Shown piece by piece: positions 31,917-42,453 of a stretch of 64,000 nucleotides of DNA. Below the pieces are notes generated by a model, which worked only from the letters and a program-made list of their open reading frames with translations, made no database searches and was not told the origin of the DNA. Made by a program: the position numbers and the translations under genes. This DNA comes from Microcaldota archaeon (lineage in GTDB: Archaea > Micrarchaeota > Micrarchaeia > Anstonellales > Bilamarchaeaceae), in assembly GCA_018812715.1 (NCBI GenBank), contig JAHJCT010000011.1, positions 50,614-114,613 of the forward strand. The letters are read 5' to 3'. Position 1 is the first letter of the stretch. The number at the start of each line of letters is the position of its first letter.

Positions 31917-33365
31917 ATGGAAGTTTCAAACAGAGATCTTGCTTTTGAATTTTTTGCTGGTGTTATTGTAGCATTAGTATTTACTCAACTCATTATCCCT
32001 GCATTTATGCAATTTATGATTCAACGAGAACTAGTAACTCAAATTGAAGAAGGGAAATTACCATTTCCATTTCACATGTTTGGCCCACATTCTTTGAAAA
32101 CTACTATTGCGCGTTTAGCTCCAGATGCAGTCCCTTATCTAACAGATGAAGTTATTTCAACTGTTCATACTACAGTTCAAACAAAATATAACCTTCAAAT
32201 CAAAGCTGCTGTTGAAGGCATTTCATCAGATGAAGAAATGGTAGCTTATTTGAAAGATTCTGGGTTATTGGAAGAACTGGGATTGGATGAAACCCCTACT
32301 CTTCAAAGATTGAGAAGTATGAACTATTCAAAATACTATTTCGAACCATTGGCAAATTCCACTCAATACTATCCAAACACTCCACCGGTAGGAGTGAGAC
32401 TACCCGCTGAATATGAACCCATAGGAGCCGTACTTGTATCCTGGCCAGTTTATTATGAACCTGGAGCAATTTGGGATGTACATACAAGTCTTGTAGGTAA
32501 TATTACTTCTGATGCAGAAGCATGGATACTAGTGCCAAATAAATACTGGCAAAAAGGAATCCATTTATACTTAAGTGAAAAAGGCGTTGATCTTTCTAAT
32601 GTTACATTTTTCCACATACCATCAAATGGTGTTTGGACAAGGGATTATGGTCCAACTACAGTAATCGGAGCCAATAATTCATCAGCATTTATCTGGAATC
32701 CTTATATCATAGATGGCGTTCCTTATTCCAAATCTGATGTAGAAGTGGGGACTACACTAGGACTTTATCTTGATGTTCCTGTTTATCGTTTGCCTATTGT
32801 AATCGAGGGCGGTAACATAATCTCAGATGGAAAAGGGACAATAATGGTAATGGACTCTGTCCTTACTAATAATGCTGATATCGATCAATCTCATTTAGAG
32901 TCAATAATGGAAGATTATTATGGTGCCAAAAGATTGATCATTCTTCCAGAAGCACCTGGAGAACTTTGTGGGCATATAGATCTTATAGTAAAATTTGTTG
33001 ATGAAGATACTTTACTAGTAGCTCAAGCGCCAGTTGATCATAAATGGCACGATTCTTTAGAATCAATCGCAGATCAATTGGAGAATATAACTGCTGCAAA
33101 TGGTAAAAATTATGAGGTAATAAGAGTCCTAATTTCCAGTACTACTGATGAAACCGCAGAATGGTCCTATATAAACAGCCTCACATTGAATAGTAAAGTA
33201 CTAGTGCCAATATACGGTACTCCTGAAGATGAACAAGCACTTGAACTCTATCGCCAAGCAATGCCAGAATATGAGATTATTGGCATCAACGACAGTATCT
33301 ACCCTATAGGTGCAATACATTGTCAGACTAAGGAAATTCCTCTTGCTGCAACAAATAATTATTAA
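31917..33365 (+). CDS. Membrane-anchored peptidylarginine/agmatine deiminase-like protein
   Basis: A 482-residue protein. Residues 10-30 (FFAGVIVALVFTQLIIPAFM) form an N-terminal signal anchor. After a helical stalk, residues about 150-482 match the PAD_porph (agmatine deiminase) fold: AEYEPIGAVLVSWP, NGVWTRDYGPT, IVIEGGNIISDG, GELCGHIDLIVKF and the catalytic GAIHCQTKEIP. Asp, Glu, His and Cys of the guanidine site are all visible. Cytoplasmic agmatine deiminases lack a membrane anchor; secreted relatives citrullinate proteins. The substrate, a surface protein arginine or agmatine, is open. ATG 31917 was chosen because the segment before it is not hydrophobic signal. Confidence 0.85.
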   Translation: MEVSNRDLAFEFFAGVIVALVFTQLIIPAFMQFMIQRELVTQIEEGKLPFPFHMFGPHSLKTTIARLAPDAVPYLTDEVISTVHTTVQTKYNLQIKAAVEGISSDEEMVAYLKDSGLLEELGLDETPTLQRLRSMNYSKYYFEPLANSTQYYPNTPPVGVRLPAEYEPIGAVLVSWPVYYEPGAIWDVHTSLVGNITSDAEAWILVPNKYWQKGIHLYLSEKGVDLSNVTFFHIPSNGVWTRDYGPTTVIGANNSSAFIWNPYIIDGVPYSKSDVEVGTTLGLYLDVPVYRLPIVIEGGNIISDGKGTIMVMDSVLTNNADIDQSHLESIMEDYYGAKRLIILPEAPGELCGHIDLIVKFVDEDTLLVAQAPVDHKWHDSLESIADQLENITAANGKNYEVIRVLISSTTDETAEWSYINSLTLNSKVLVPIYGTPEDEQALELYRQAMPEYEIIGINDSIYPIGAIHCQTKEIPLAATNNY

Positions 33366-33393
33366 TAGTTGCGTGTACTTGTAAAGTGGGATT

Positions 33394-34599
33394 ATGTTAG
33401 AAGAAACTAAACAATTTCTTAAAACTCCATTCAATAAATACCTTGTAATAGCACTTCTAGTGCTGGGCCTAATTCTCCTCGCTTTTGAATATGCACCTAC
33501 TCAAGATAATATTACAGATGATAACATAGTAGTGGATTTTTTCTTCAGTCCAACATGTCCACATTGTGCTGCACAAAAGATTTTCAATGAGAAATTAATG
33601 GAAGAATTTCCAAATGTTAAATTCATTTACCATGACATAACTATTCCTGCTGAATCAACATATTTGCAGATTATGGCTCAAAACCATAGCGTTGCAATGT
33701 CAGAACTTGGTGTTCCAGCAACTTTCATAGGAGATCAAGTTTTCATTGGATTCGTGTCAGAAGAAACTAGTGGTGCTGAAATACGTGCTGCACTAGAAGG
33801 AACGATTGCTGATGGACAAATTACGGAGACAGGAACAGCAACAAAAGAAGAGCTTACTCAAGAAGTGGATCTGCCATTCTTCGGAAAAACAGATCTTTCA
33901 AATCTTTCTCTTCCTATGCTTGCTGTTGTTCTTGGTTTATTGGATGGCTTTAACCCATGTGCTATGTGGGTTTTAATCTATCTAATTGCCCTACTTATGG
34001 GTTTGAACTGTAGAAAGAAAATGATGATCGTTGTAGGGACTTTTGTGCTTTCCTCCGGTATTCTTTATTTCCTTTTCATGACTGCATGGCTAAATGTTTT
34101 TCTTTTCCTTAGCTATGTTAGAGCAGTAACTATAATTGTAGGACTTGTTGCTTTAGGTGGAGGTATACTATCAATAAAAGATTATTTAGAAACAAAAGGG
34201 GCACCAGTCTGCAAAGTTACTGATGCAGAAGACCGAAAGAAAATGATGGATGATATGAAACGCATGCTCTCTGCCCCATTAACCTGGGCCACTATGGGTG
34301 CCATTGTCATTCTTGCATTTACTGTAAATTCAGTTGAATTTCTATGTTCTTTTGCACTTCCTGCTGTTTTCACACAGGTACTTGCTTTGAGCAATCTCTC
34401 TTTCATGGAGTATTACTTATACATCGGTTTGTACGATCTCTTCTTTATGCTTGATGATATGATTATATTTGGTCTTGCTGCTTGGACTCTTTCCGGAACA
34501 GTGGGAGAAGAATACTCAAAGTACTGTAAGATTATTGGCGGTTCTGTTCTTCTTATTCTTGGTATACTGCTGCTCTTTGCTCCACAACTGCTCGGTTAA
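33394..34599 (+). CDS. Thioredoxin-like domain fused to a CcdA/DsbD-type membrane domain
   Basis: A 401-residue protein. An N-terminal anchor (residues 14-29) leads to an extracytoplasmic thioredoxin/glutaredoxin-like domain with SPTCPHCAAQ near residue 52. Residues about 165-400 form a six-helix CcdA-like domain with LLDGFNPCAMWVLIYL and VNSVEFLCSFALP, whose cysteines carry electrons across the membrane. Together they would oxidise, reduce or isomerise disulfides outside the cell. The next gene encodes a protein with over 100 cysteines, a natural client. That link is inference. Confidence 0.88.
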   Translation: MLEETKQFLKTPFNKYLVIALLVLGLILLAFEYAPTQDNITDDNIVVDFFFSPTCPHCAAQKIFNEKLMEEFPNVKFIYHDITIPAESTYLQIMAQNHSVAMSELGVPATFIGDQVFIGFVSEETSGAEIRAALEGTIADGQITETGTATKEELTQEVDLPFFGKTDLSNLSLPMLAVVLGLLDGFNPCAMWVLIYLIALLMGLNCRKKMMIVVGTFVLSSGILYFLFMTAWLNVFLFLSYVRAVTIIVGLVALGGGILSIKDYLETKGAPVCKVTDAEDRKKMMDDMKRMLSAPLTWATMGAIVILAFTVNSVEFLCSFALPAVFTQVLALSNLSFMEYYLYIGLYDLFFMLDDMIIFGLAAWTLSGTVGEEYSKYCKIIGGSVLLILGILLLFAPQLLG

Positions 34600-34659
34600 T
34601 CTTCTTTTTCTTATTTCATCCAACAAAACATAGTCATCCTCAGAAATCCAAAATTCCAT
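34516..34659 (-). CDS. Possible 47-residue protein downstream of the shared promoter motif
   Basis: A minus-strand frame starting MEFWISEDDYVLLDEIRKRR with GGTGA 5 nt upstream and a TATA-like AAAGTATATTTAAG at the right distance. The last 84 nt overlap the 3' end of the convergent CcdA-fusion gene, which lowers confidence. It is one of three genes headed by the motif at 34707-34728. No family is recognised. Confidence 0.42.
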   Translation of the reverse strand: MEFWISEDDYVLLDEIRKRRLTEQLWSKEQQYTKNKKNRTANNLTVL

Positions 34660-34706
34660 ATAGTCACCAAAGAGACTGCAAATCACTCTTAAATATACTT
34701 TTACGC

Positions 34707-34728
34707 GGACACCTAATTTCCCGGGAAA
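34707..34728 (-). promoter_or_regulatory. Promoter-proximal motif, copy 2
   Basis: On the minus strand: TTTCCCGGGAAATTAGG then TGTCC. The palindromic core TTTCCCGGGAAA is perfect. A TATA-like element begins about 7 nt downstream, and the 47-residue frame starts 47 nt beyond. It also lies 29 nt before the plus-strand start of the giant Cys-rich lipoprotein gene, so it could act on either. Confidence 0.6.
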
Positions 34729-34756
34729 CGCAGAAAGATAATCTTTTAATAATACC

Positions 34757-37700
34757 ATGTTTATTTCCTGCGGTGGATTCGTGTTAAATATTCGAACTAT
34801 TCTTGGATTGGTATTTCTGTTTGTTGTTTTTGCCGGGTGTATAATTCCTGGTCAGGTTGTGCGCACCGATGCTATTGCTGTTTGGCAACATGATGGAGAC
34901 ATCTATTACTCTGTTTGGGATCATGATGGTAAAGCATGGTATGTCCCAGGTGGATTTGGTATTTCAGCTCCTATTGCTACTGACAGTGATGCTGATTATG
35001 ATCCTGATGTTTCATCTAATGAAAAGAATGCTATAGCCGTCTGGACAAAAGGTGGAAATACAATATATTACTCTTTTTGGGAGAATTCTGTTTGGTCTGC
35101 CCCAACAGAAATAAGTAACCTTAATAGCAATACTGATCCCACTGTTGCAATGGATCCTAGCGGTAATGCATTGGCAGTTTGGGTTACTGGACAAACATCT
35201 CTCTCCTATTCATATTATAAAACTGGTATTGGTTGGACTACTCCATCCGCAATAGAAACCAATCTTGCAAAAGTTTCTCTTCCTGAAGTTGCATTTAACC
35301 CACAGGATGGAATATTCTATCTAGTATTTACAGGAAATAATGCTACCAGTACTAATGCATACGCGCTTGGTTATAGTACAACTGCTGGTTGGTCTCTTCC
35401 TGCTCTTATTGGAACTGATGCAGTTCTTGACAATAATCTACCAACAAATCAAAGAACTGGCGTATCTGCTGCAGAAAATAATCTGGAAGTAACGATGGTA
35501 TGGCCTGGAGCTGGTGAAATTTACTCAATAACTTTAGGTGGCTCTGGAAAGAACTTTGATGCTGGTGCAATGCCTGATGTAGCTTATGATTACAATGATG
35601 ATGCAAATGGAGCTTACACAAGACAAAAAGATCTTTACCACCAACCTGATGTTAATACACCAACAACACCTTCTACAATTTCAACACTTTCTGAAAGTGA
35701 TGACCGTGCTTCATTAACATTCATAAGAGATAGAACTATTGGTCTTGTTGTTTGGTGGAATGAAGTTGTATCACCAGGACAAATATATTACTCATATTAT
35801 GAAGGAGGCAACTGGAATGCTGCTGCACAATTAGATATTTCATTAGAACCTGGTTTAGACAGAAACCCAGCAGTAACTCCTCTCAGAAGAATTGTAATTA
35901 ATGAAACAATCCAACCATTCTGTGGAGATGGGATACTTCAATGGCCTTGGGAACAATGCGAAGTTGGAATTCCATGTCCAAATCTTTTAGATTGGTGTAA
36001 TCTTGCAGATTGTCAATGTTACTCTGATTACCCACCACCAAATGATTCGCTCTCTTGCTATGAAAACAGCTGGGTCGCTGCCTTTGGTATGTCCATGTTT
36101 GTACCTGGCATGATGTGTTTTGATGACTGTAATCGACTCGGCAATGAATATGAATGCGATATGACAACATGCGAATGCGAGAAAAAAGTAACTAACTTAT
36201 CATGTTCACTCAATTCAATGGCCTTAGCATTTGGACCAGCTGGTTTATTTGCACCTGGCATGATTTGTGTCGATGACTGCGATGAACTCGGGGATGAGTA
36301 TATCTGTGATATGACAACTTGTGCTTGCGTAGAAGATGATGAATCCGTTTCTTGTTCAAGTAATACCTGGGGAACAGCGCTTGGTGCTCCAAGTAGTTTC
36401 CATCCAGGTATGATGTGTCAGGATGACTGCGATAACCTTGGCGATGAATATGTCTGCGACTTTAAGGATTGTGTTTGCGTAGAAGATGATGATGAACCAG
36501 TTTCTTGCTCTGGCAATACTTGGGGCATGGCCTTTGGGGCAACAAACCAATTTGCAGCAGGTATGTTATGTAGAGACGATTGTGAAAATCTAGGAGATAA
36601 TTTAGAATGTGATTTCACAACTTGTCTTTGTGAAGAAGAAGATGATGGCCCGGTATACTGTGCAGCACATACAAAGGATGTTATTGCTACAGATGTAAAC
36701 AACTTCGATGCAACCACAATGATCTGTGAAGATAATTGTAAAGAACTTGGAGAAGATTATGAATGTAATCTTGGTTCATGTACATGTACTAGACCACCTC
36801 CAAAACAAAACACAAGCTGCTTTGGTAATAGCTTCGATACCATAGTTGGAACAACCAATGGTTTCAACCCACAAACAATGATTTGTGTCGACAATTGTAA
36901 AGAATATTTAGGTACTGGTTTCTATTGTGATATCGAGCCATGTACTTGTACGACTGATGAAGTATTAACCTGTGCAGGACATACCCTTGAAGTTATCGAG
37001 ACAGACGTAAACAATTTCAATCCAAACTCAATGATCTGCTATGATAATTGTGAAGAACAATTAGGCAGTGAATACGAATGTAATCTTGGTTCATGCACAT
37101 GTACCAAAAAGCCAAAAGAAGACGTGAGCTGTTCTGGCAATACCATGGAGTATGCCACGTCATACACCACAGGCAACCAATTTGATCCATCGTCAATGCA
37201 ATGTGTTGATGACTGCGAAGAACTCTTTGATGTTCCAATGACATGTAATGCAGAAACATGTGTTTGTGAACCAAGCTACGTTAGTTGTAAAGAACACACT
37301 TCAGAAGTTGATGCTACAGATGTAAATACATTCAATCCTGCAGATGCAATGATCTGTGAAGATGATTGTGCCACTGGATATGAATGTGTTGTTGATTCAT
37401 GTACTTGTGTAAAGAGACAAAAGAACGTAACATGTTCTGGAAATACTATGGACTTTGGTTTCTCATATACTACAGGTAACCAATTTGATTCATCAGCAAT
37501 GCAATGCGTTGATGACTGCAAAGAATACTTCTCTAATCTTGATATACCAGTAGTCTGTGATGCAACTGATTGTATTTGTCTGCCAGAGAAGAAAGTAACA
37601 TGCACGGGCAATACTTATGATGTAGCAATATATAAAGAGTACAACACTTTCAATCCAAATTACATGATCTGTGAAGACAATTGCGAAGATATGGGAGAAG

Positions 37701-39211
37701 GAATGTACTGTGACATAAAATCGTGCATGTGTAGGAAGAAACCAGGTACAAATGTCTACTGTGCAGCGAATAGTGATGAAGCAATTATTACTAATGCATT
37801 AGGCGTTACTGCAACACACTTCAATTCACAAACTATGCAATGTCTAGACAATTGTAAAGAAATCTATGGCGAGGGCGCTGTTTGTGATACAGAATCCTGC
37901 TATTGTGTACCTGATGAAGGAGAAACTGTTAGCTGTGCACGTTATACTGGATATGTTGATGCAACGGATGTCAATAACTTCAATCCACAAACCATGATCT
38001 GTGAAGATGATTGTGAATACCTTGGCACTGGTTATCAATGTCATCCAAGCTCATGTACTTGTACAAAAACAACACGCACTCCAGTAAGCTGTTCAGTAAA
38101 TGATTATTCAACCGGCTCTCTGGACGAAATATTCCCAAGTGGCTGGTATTGCAAAGATGACTGCGATGATGGTTATGAATGCAATGCAAATTGTAATTGT
38201 GTCCAGTCTGTTGAACCAGTTTGTGGTGATGGGGCAATAACATCTCCAGAAGAGTGTGATTATGGAAGCTCTACAACAAATAAGTGCGGAGAAGGCGAAT
38301 ATTGTTCAGAAAGTTGCATGTGCAATGATCTAGAAACATCAGTAGTCTGTGGAGATGGAAAAATATCCTATCCATATGAAGATTGTGATGGAGGCAATGT
38401 AAAATTCAACATTTGCCCTGAAGGTCAAGAATGTGTCATCTGCAAATGTGTTGGTGAAACAGCCGAATGTGGAGATGGTACGGTTACACCTCCAGAAGAA
38501 TGCGATCATGGAAATAGCTACACAGCACAATGTCCTGGTGCACAGCTATGTTCGTCATGCCAGTGTGTTGATTATGAAGATACATCTCACAAGGAATGTC
38601 TTGATGAAGAATGTGTTTCTGTAACTGGCCTAGGCCAAGATGAATGCACATATGATTATCAATGCGAAGAAATTGAAGAAGGATATTGTGGAGATGGGGA
38701 TATTGGTGCTGGCGAAGAGTGCGAAGATGACAATGATTGTGGCAGTGATGAATTCTGTCATAATTGCCTCTGCTATGAAATACCCTCCTATTGTGGTAAT
38801 GGAAGAGTTGATAGCGGAGAATCCTGTGATCCTAAAGCAAATCCAACTGGCTGTGATGAAACAGGCGTTTGTTCATCAGGATGCAAATGCGTCTACCCAC
38901 CAAGTTTAGATTGTGAATATGTTTGTTCACAAACTTCTGGTGCACAAAGCTTTGGAGGACAATATTCATCTGGAGCCGAATGCAAAGCAGGTGTAGGAGA
39001 GTATTATGGTAGTACAATGTGTTATCTTACCTGTGCATATTCTTGGTATTATGAAGTATCAAATATTGCAGGTGAGGCAAGTTGCTGCTGTGGTATGAAA
39101 AAGATGTTCGCATGTGAAAATTGTCCATGTTATGGCCAGGGTTGTGAGCCAACCTGTCCGCCTACTGAAGAAACCTGCGCAGCCAACGCCCCAAGTTGGC
39201 ATTCTCCTTAA
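34757..39211 (+). CDS. Giant Cys-rich surface lipoprotein with propeller-like head and 14 six-Cys repeats
   Basis: A 1484-residue protein. The signal ILGLVFLFVVFAGC ends in a lipobox cysteine. Residues about 35-370 carry beta-propeller strands of the type AIAVWQHDGDIYYSVWD, repeated five or six times. Residues about 430-1130 hold 14 repeats of about 50 residues with six cysteines each, such as PGMMCQDDCDNLGDEYVCD and SCTCT. Five CGDG/CGNG-x-PEECD units and a final Cys-rich cap follow. All cysteines occur in even sets, so they are probably disulfide-bonded outside the cell. A GTG at 34781 with GGTGG upstream is an alternative start. Likely roles are adhesion or stalk formation; this is inference. 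Confidence 0.85.
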   Translation: MFISCGGFVLNIRTILGLVFLFVVFAGCIIPGQVVRTDAIAVWQHDGDIYYSVWDHDGKAWYVPGGFGISAPIATDSDADYDPDVSSNEKNAIAVWTKGGNTIYYSFWENSVWSAPTEISNLNSNTDPTVAMDPSGNALAVWVTGQTSLSYSYYKTGIGWTTPSAIETNLAKVSLPEVAFNPQDGIFYLVFTGNNATSTNAYALGYSTTAGWSLPALIGTDAVLDNNLPTNQRTGVSAAENNLEVTMVWPGAGEIYSITLGGSGKNFDAGAMPDVAYDYNDDANGAYTRQKDLYHQPDVNTPTTPSTISTLSESDDRASLTFIRDRTIGLVVWWNEVVSPGQIYYSYYEGGNWNAAAQLDISLEPGLDRNPAVTPLRRIVINETIQPFCGDGILQWPWEQCEVGIPCPNLLDWCNLADCQCYSDYPPPNDSLSCYENSWVAAFGMSMFVPGMMCFDDCNRLGNEYECDMTTCECEKKVTNLSCSLNSMALAFGPAGLFAPGMICVDDCDELGDEYICDMTTCACVEDDESVSCSSNTWGTALGAPSSFHPGMMCQDDCDNLGDEYVCDFKDCVCVEDDDEPVSCSGNTWGMAFGATNQFAAGMLCRDDCENLGDNLECDFTTCLCEEEDDGPVYCAAHTKDVIATDVNNFDATTMICEDNCKELGEDYECNLGSCTCTRPPPKQNTSCFGNSFDTIVGTTNGFNPQTMICVDNCKEYLGTGFYCDIEPCTCTTDEVLTCAGHTLEVIETDVNNFNPNSMICYDNCEEQLGSEYECNLGSCTCTKKPKEDVSCSGNTMEYATSYTTGNQFDPSSMQCVDDCEELFDVPMTCNAETCVCEPSYVSCKEHTSEVDATDVNTFNPADAMICEDDCATGYECVVDSCTCVKRQKNVTCSGNTMDFGFSYTTGNQFDSSAMQCVDDCKEYFSNLDIPVVCDATDCICLPEKKVTCTGNTYDVAIYKEYNTFNPNYMICEDNCEDMGEGMYCDIKSCMCRKKPGTNVYCAANSDEAIITNALGVTATHFNSQTMQCLDNCKEIYGEGAVCDTESCYCVPDEGETVSCARYTGYVDATDVNNFNPQTMICEDDCEYLGTGYQCHPSSCTCTKTTRTPVSCSVNDYSTGSLDEIFPSGWYCKDDCDDGYECNANCNCVQSVEPVCGDGAITSPEECDYGSSTTNKCGEGEYCSESCMCNDLETSVVCGDGKISYPYEDCDGGNVKFNICPEGQECVICKCVGETAECGDGTVTPPEECDHGNSYTAQCPGAQLCSSCQCVDYEDTSHKECLDEECVSVTGLGQDECTYDYQCEEIEEGYCGDGDIGAGEECEDDNDCGSDEFCHNCLCYEIPSYCGNGRVDSGESCDPKANPTGCDETGVCSSGCKCVYPPSLDCEYVCSQTSGAQSFGGQYSSGAECKAGVGEYYGSTMCYLTCAYSWYYEVSNIAGEASCCCGMKKMFACENCPCYGQGCEPTCPPTEETCAANAPSWHSP

Positions 39212-39309
39212 TTTTTTTTATTCGTTTTTTGTCGTAATACTATCAAGTTAATGTCATATTTTTTAAATCCTATTCATAAATTTAATTTTAAGTTTTTTGA
39301 GATGGTTTA

Positions 39310-41229
39310 ATGGTATCTGTAACTGAAAAAATATTGGTCCAACATTTAGTGGAAGATAAATTACCGGAAGCAGGAGATGAGATTAATATAAGGATAGATC
39401 AGACACTTACCCAGGATGCTACTGGAACCATGGCTTATCTAGAATTTGAAGCCTTAGGCATCCCAAAAGTGAAAACTGAGCTTTCGCTAAGTTATGTCGA
39501 TCATAATATGCTTCAAACTGATTTCAAAAATGCAGATGATCATGATTATTTGAAAAGTGTTGCAGCAAAATATGGTGTTTATTATTCCAGACCAGGGAAT
39601 GGTATCTGTCATCAGGTTCATCTTGAGAGATTTGCAGCTCCTGGGAAAACACTCTTAGGTTCTGATTCTCATACCCCTACTGCAGGAGGTATTGGTTCTC
39701 TTGCTATTGGAGCAGGAGGCCTTGATGTGGCATTAGCTATGGGTGGGGCTCCATTCATATTAAACATGCCTAAAATTGTTGGTGTGAAACTCACAGGAAA
39801 ATTACAGTCATGGGTAAGTGCCAAAGATGTTATTTTAGAGTTATTGAAAATGCTTAAAGTAAAGGGCGGAGTAGGCAAAGTATTGGAGTATTTTGGTCCA
39901 GGAGTAGAAACATTAAGTGTTCCTGAAAGAGCTACTATTACAAACATGGGTGCTGAGCTTGGTGCCACATCATCAATTTTCCCATCTGATGAACAAACAA
40001 GAGAGTATCTAAAAACACAAGGAAGAGAAGACTCTTGGAAAGAATTAAAGGCAGATTCAGAATCTGATTTCTCAGAAATTATTGAACTTGATCTTTCAAA
40101 AATAGAGCCAAATGTTGCACAACCCCACATGCCTGACCAGGTATGCAAAGTATCTGAACTTGAAGGGCAAAAAGTGAATCAGGTGATTGTTGGTAGCTGT
40201 ACGAATTCATCCTATCGTGATCTTATGATTGTTGCTCTTGCACTCAAAGGCAAGAAAGTTCATTCTGATGTTTCTTTTTGTATCCTTCCTGGTTCTAGGC
40301 AAGTTTATGAGACTATTGCAAGAAATGGTGCTCTTGCAGATCTAATTTCAGCCGGTGCACGAATACTTGAATCTGCGTGCGGACCTTGTATCGGAATGGG
40401 TCAAGCTCCAAGGAGTGGTGCCATTACTGTTCGTACATTCAACAGAAATTTCAAAGGAAGGTGCGGGACACAAGATGCAGGAGCTTACTTAGTTTCTCCA
40501 GAAACTGCCGCCGCCATAGCCCTTAATAGTGTGTTTACAGATCCAAGAAAACTTGGTCAAACACCAGCTATCCCAGTAACTGATCTTGTAGTAGATGATA
40601 CTATGATAATTGAACCTCCTTCTGATGGTTCTGGTGTTGAAATAATTCGCGGCCCTAATATCGCTCCACTTCCTGAACTAAAGGCTGTGGAAGACGAAAT
40701 TGAAAAAGAAGTTCTTCTGAAAACCGGCGATAATGTTACAACAGATCATATTATGCCTGCAGGAGCAAAGATACTTCCACTAAGAAGTAACATTCCAGCC
40801 ATCAGTGAATATGTTTATGTAAATGTTGATCCAGATTTCCCCAAACGAGCAAAAGAAAAGAATGGGGGATTCATCATTGGTGGAGAAAATTATGGCCAAG
40901 GTTCTTCACGTGAACATGCTGCTATAGCTCCACTTTACCTTGGAGTAAAAGCAGTCCTTGTGAAAAGCTTTGCAAGGATTCACAAAGCTAATTTGGTTAA
41001 TTGGGGCATAGTACCATTAGAATTTGAAGATGCTGCTAGTTATGATAAAATAGATCAAGGCGATGTACTTACAATAACTAATTTACGTGAGGGAATCAAA
41101 AACGGAAAAGTAAAAATTTCTAATAAATCAAAAGGGACGGAATTTAATGCAGTATGTGATCTAGGAGATAAATCAAAGGATATTCTTCTAGCTGGTGGAA
41201 GTATAATGTATGCAAAATCTACAGGGTGA
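39310..41229 (+). CDS. acn: Aconitate hydratase
   Basis: A 639-residue aconitase. Cluster ligands are in [11 protein letters not shown] and [11 protein letters not shown], substrate residues in [15 protein letters not shown] and [14 protein letters not shown]. The length fits the compact archaeal/bacterial type that lacks the N-terminal extension of AcnA. It interconverts citrate and isocitrate. It is first in a four-gene citrate operon with isocitrate dehydrogenase and ATP-citrate lyase. ATG 39310 is the natural start. Confidence 0.96.
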   Translation: MVSVTEKILVQHLVEDKLPEAGDEINIRIDQTLTQDATGTMAYLEFEALGIPKVKTELSLSYVDHNMLQTDFKNADDHDYLKSVAAKYGVYYSRPGNGICHQVHLERFAAPGKTLLGSDSHTPTAGGIGSLAIGAGGLDVALAMGGAPFILNMPKIVGVKLTGKLQSWVSAKDVILELLKMLKVKGGVGKVLEYFGPGVETLSVPERATITNMGAELGATSSIFPSDEQTREYLKTQGREDSWKELKADSESDFSEIIELDLSKIEPNVAQPHMPDQVCKVSELEGQKVNQVIVGSCTNSSYRDLMIVALALKGKKVHSDVSFCILPGSRQVYETIARNGALADLISAGARILESACGPCIGMGQAPRSGAITVRTFNRNFKGRCGTQDAGAYLVSPETAAAIALNSVFTDPRKLGQTPAIPVTDLVVDDTMIIEPPSDGSGVEIIRGPNIAPLPELKAVEDEIEKEVLLKTGDNVTTDHIMPAGAKILPLRSNIPAISEYVYVNVDPDFPKRAKEKNGGFIIGGENYGQGSSREHAAIAPLYLGVKAVLVKSFARIHKANLVNWGIVPLEFEDAASYDKIDQGDVLTITNLREGIKNGKVKISNKSKGTEFNAVCDLGDKSKDILLAGGSIMYAKSTG

Positions 41230-41233
41230 TATT

Positions 41234-42448
41234 ATGGAAGGGAATAAGATTGAAATGAAAGATGGAAAATTAATTGTGTCTGATACTCCAATTATACCGT
41301 ATATAGACGGCGATGGCGTAGGTGTTGACATCTCTCCAGTAATGAGGCATGTTGTTGATGCTGCAGTTACTAAAGCATATGGTGGCAAAAGAAAAATCAT
41401 CTGGAAAAAGATTCTTGCAGGTGAAGAAGCACAAAAAGAAAAAGGCGAATTTTTACCTCAGGAAACTGTTGATGCAATAAAAGATTATTTAGTTGCAATA
41501 AAAGGTCCACTCACAACTCCTGTTGGTGGTGGCCACAGAAGTTTGAACGTAACACTTAGACAAGTTCTTGAACTTTACTCATGCGTTAGACCAGTTCGTT
41601 GGTTTGAGGGTACTCCAGCACCAGTAAAAGAACCTAATAAATTGAATGTTGTTATTTTCAGAGAAAATACTGAAGATGTTTATGCTGGTATTGAATGGAA
41701 AGAAGGAAGTGAAGAAGCAAAAAAAGTCATTAATTTCCTTAATGGAGAGATGGGAAAAAAGGTACGTAGCGATTCTGGCATTGGTGTGAAACCAATATCC
41801 ATAAATGGTACAAAAAGACTTGTTGCAGCTGCTATTCAATATGCAATAGATAATAATCGCAAATCAGTTACTTTGGTTCATAAAGGCAACATAATGAAGT
41901 TTACTGAGGGTGCTTTCAGAGAGTGGGGCTATGAAGTAGCAAAAGAAAGATTTGCAGATAAAGTTGTATTTGAATCAGAACTTGGAGATGGTGGCACTGT
42001 TCCTGAAGGAAAAATTTTGATAAATGACCGAATTGCTGATGCTATGTTCCAACAACTACTGTTAAGACCTGCAGAATATGATGTTATTGCAACACCAAAC
42101 TTGAATGGTGATTATGTATCTGATGCGTGCGCAGCTCAAGTTGGTGGTTTAGGTATGGCCCCGGGAGCTAATATCAATTATATCTCAGGACATGCCTTAT
42201 TTGAAGCAACACACGGCACTGCTCCAAAACATGCAGGGCAGAATAAAGTCAATCCTGGTTCTTTGCTTCTTTCTGCAAGCATGATGCTTACTTACATTGG
42301 TTGGAAAGAGGCTGCAAAGCTTGTTGAAGATGGGCTTGAGAAAACAATACGCTCAAAAAAAGTTACATATGATCTCGAAAGACAAATAGACGGAGCAACA
42401 CTTCTCAAATGCTCTGAGTTTGGTGATGAGATCATCAGAAACATGTGA
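41234..42448 (+). CDS. icd: Isocitrate dehydrogenase
   Basis: A 404-residue isocitrate dehydrogenase. It has [18 protein letters not shown], the phosphorylation/substrate loop [30 protein letters not shown], the Tyr/Lys-containing [11 protein letters not shown] and the coenzyme segment [19 protein letters not shown] with [19 protein letters not shown]. Residues near [10 protein letters not shown] suggest NADP use. It makes 2-oxoglutarate from isocitrate, or the reverse with CO2. It starts 4 nt after aconitase. Confidence 0.95.
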   Translation: MEGNKIEMKDGKLIVSDTPIIPYIDGDGVGVDISPVMRHVVDAAVTKAYGGKRKIIWKKILAGEEAQKEKGEFLPQETVDAIKDYLVAIKGPLTTPVGGGHRSLNVTLRQVLELYSCVRPVRWFEGTPAPVKEPNKLNVVIFRENTEDVYAGIEWKEGSEEAKKVINFLNGEMGKKVRSDSGIGVKPISINGTKRLVAAAIQYAIDNNRKSVTLVHKGNIMKFTEGAFREWGYEVAKERFADKVVFESELGDGGTVPEGKILINDRIADAMFQQLLLRPAEYDVIATPNLNGDYVSDACAAQVGGLGMAPGANINYISGHALFEATHGTAPKHAGQNKVNPGSLLLSASMMLTYIGWKEAAKLVEDGLEKTIRSKKVTYDLERQIDGATLLKCSEFGDEIIRNM

Positions 42449-42453
42449 TAAAT

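Noticed and set aside
35930..38200. CRISPR-like or DNA tandem repeat in the giant gene
   Set aside because: The repetition is at protein level with 50-residue units of varying DNA sequence; no conserved DNA repeats with unique spacers. No CRISPR array was seen in the window.
34757..39211. Many long frames on the minus strand inside the giant lipoprotein gene
   Set aside because: They are antisense shadows of the repetitive Cys-rich coding sequence and have no start signals.
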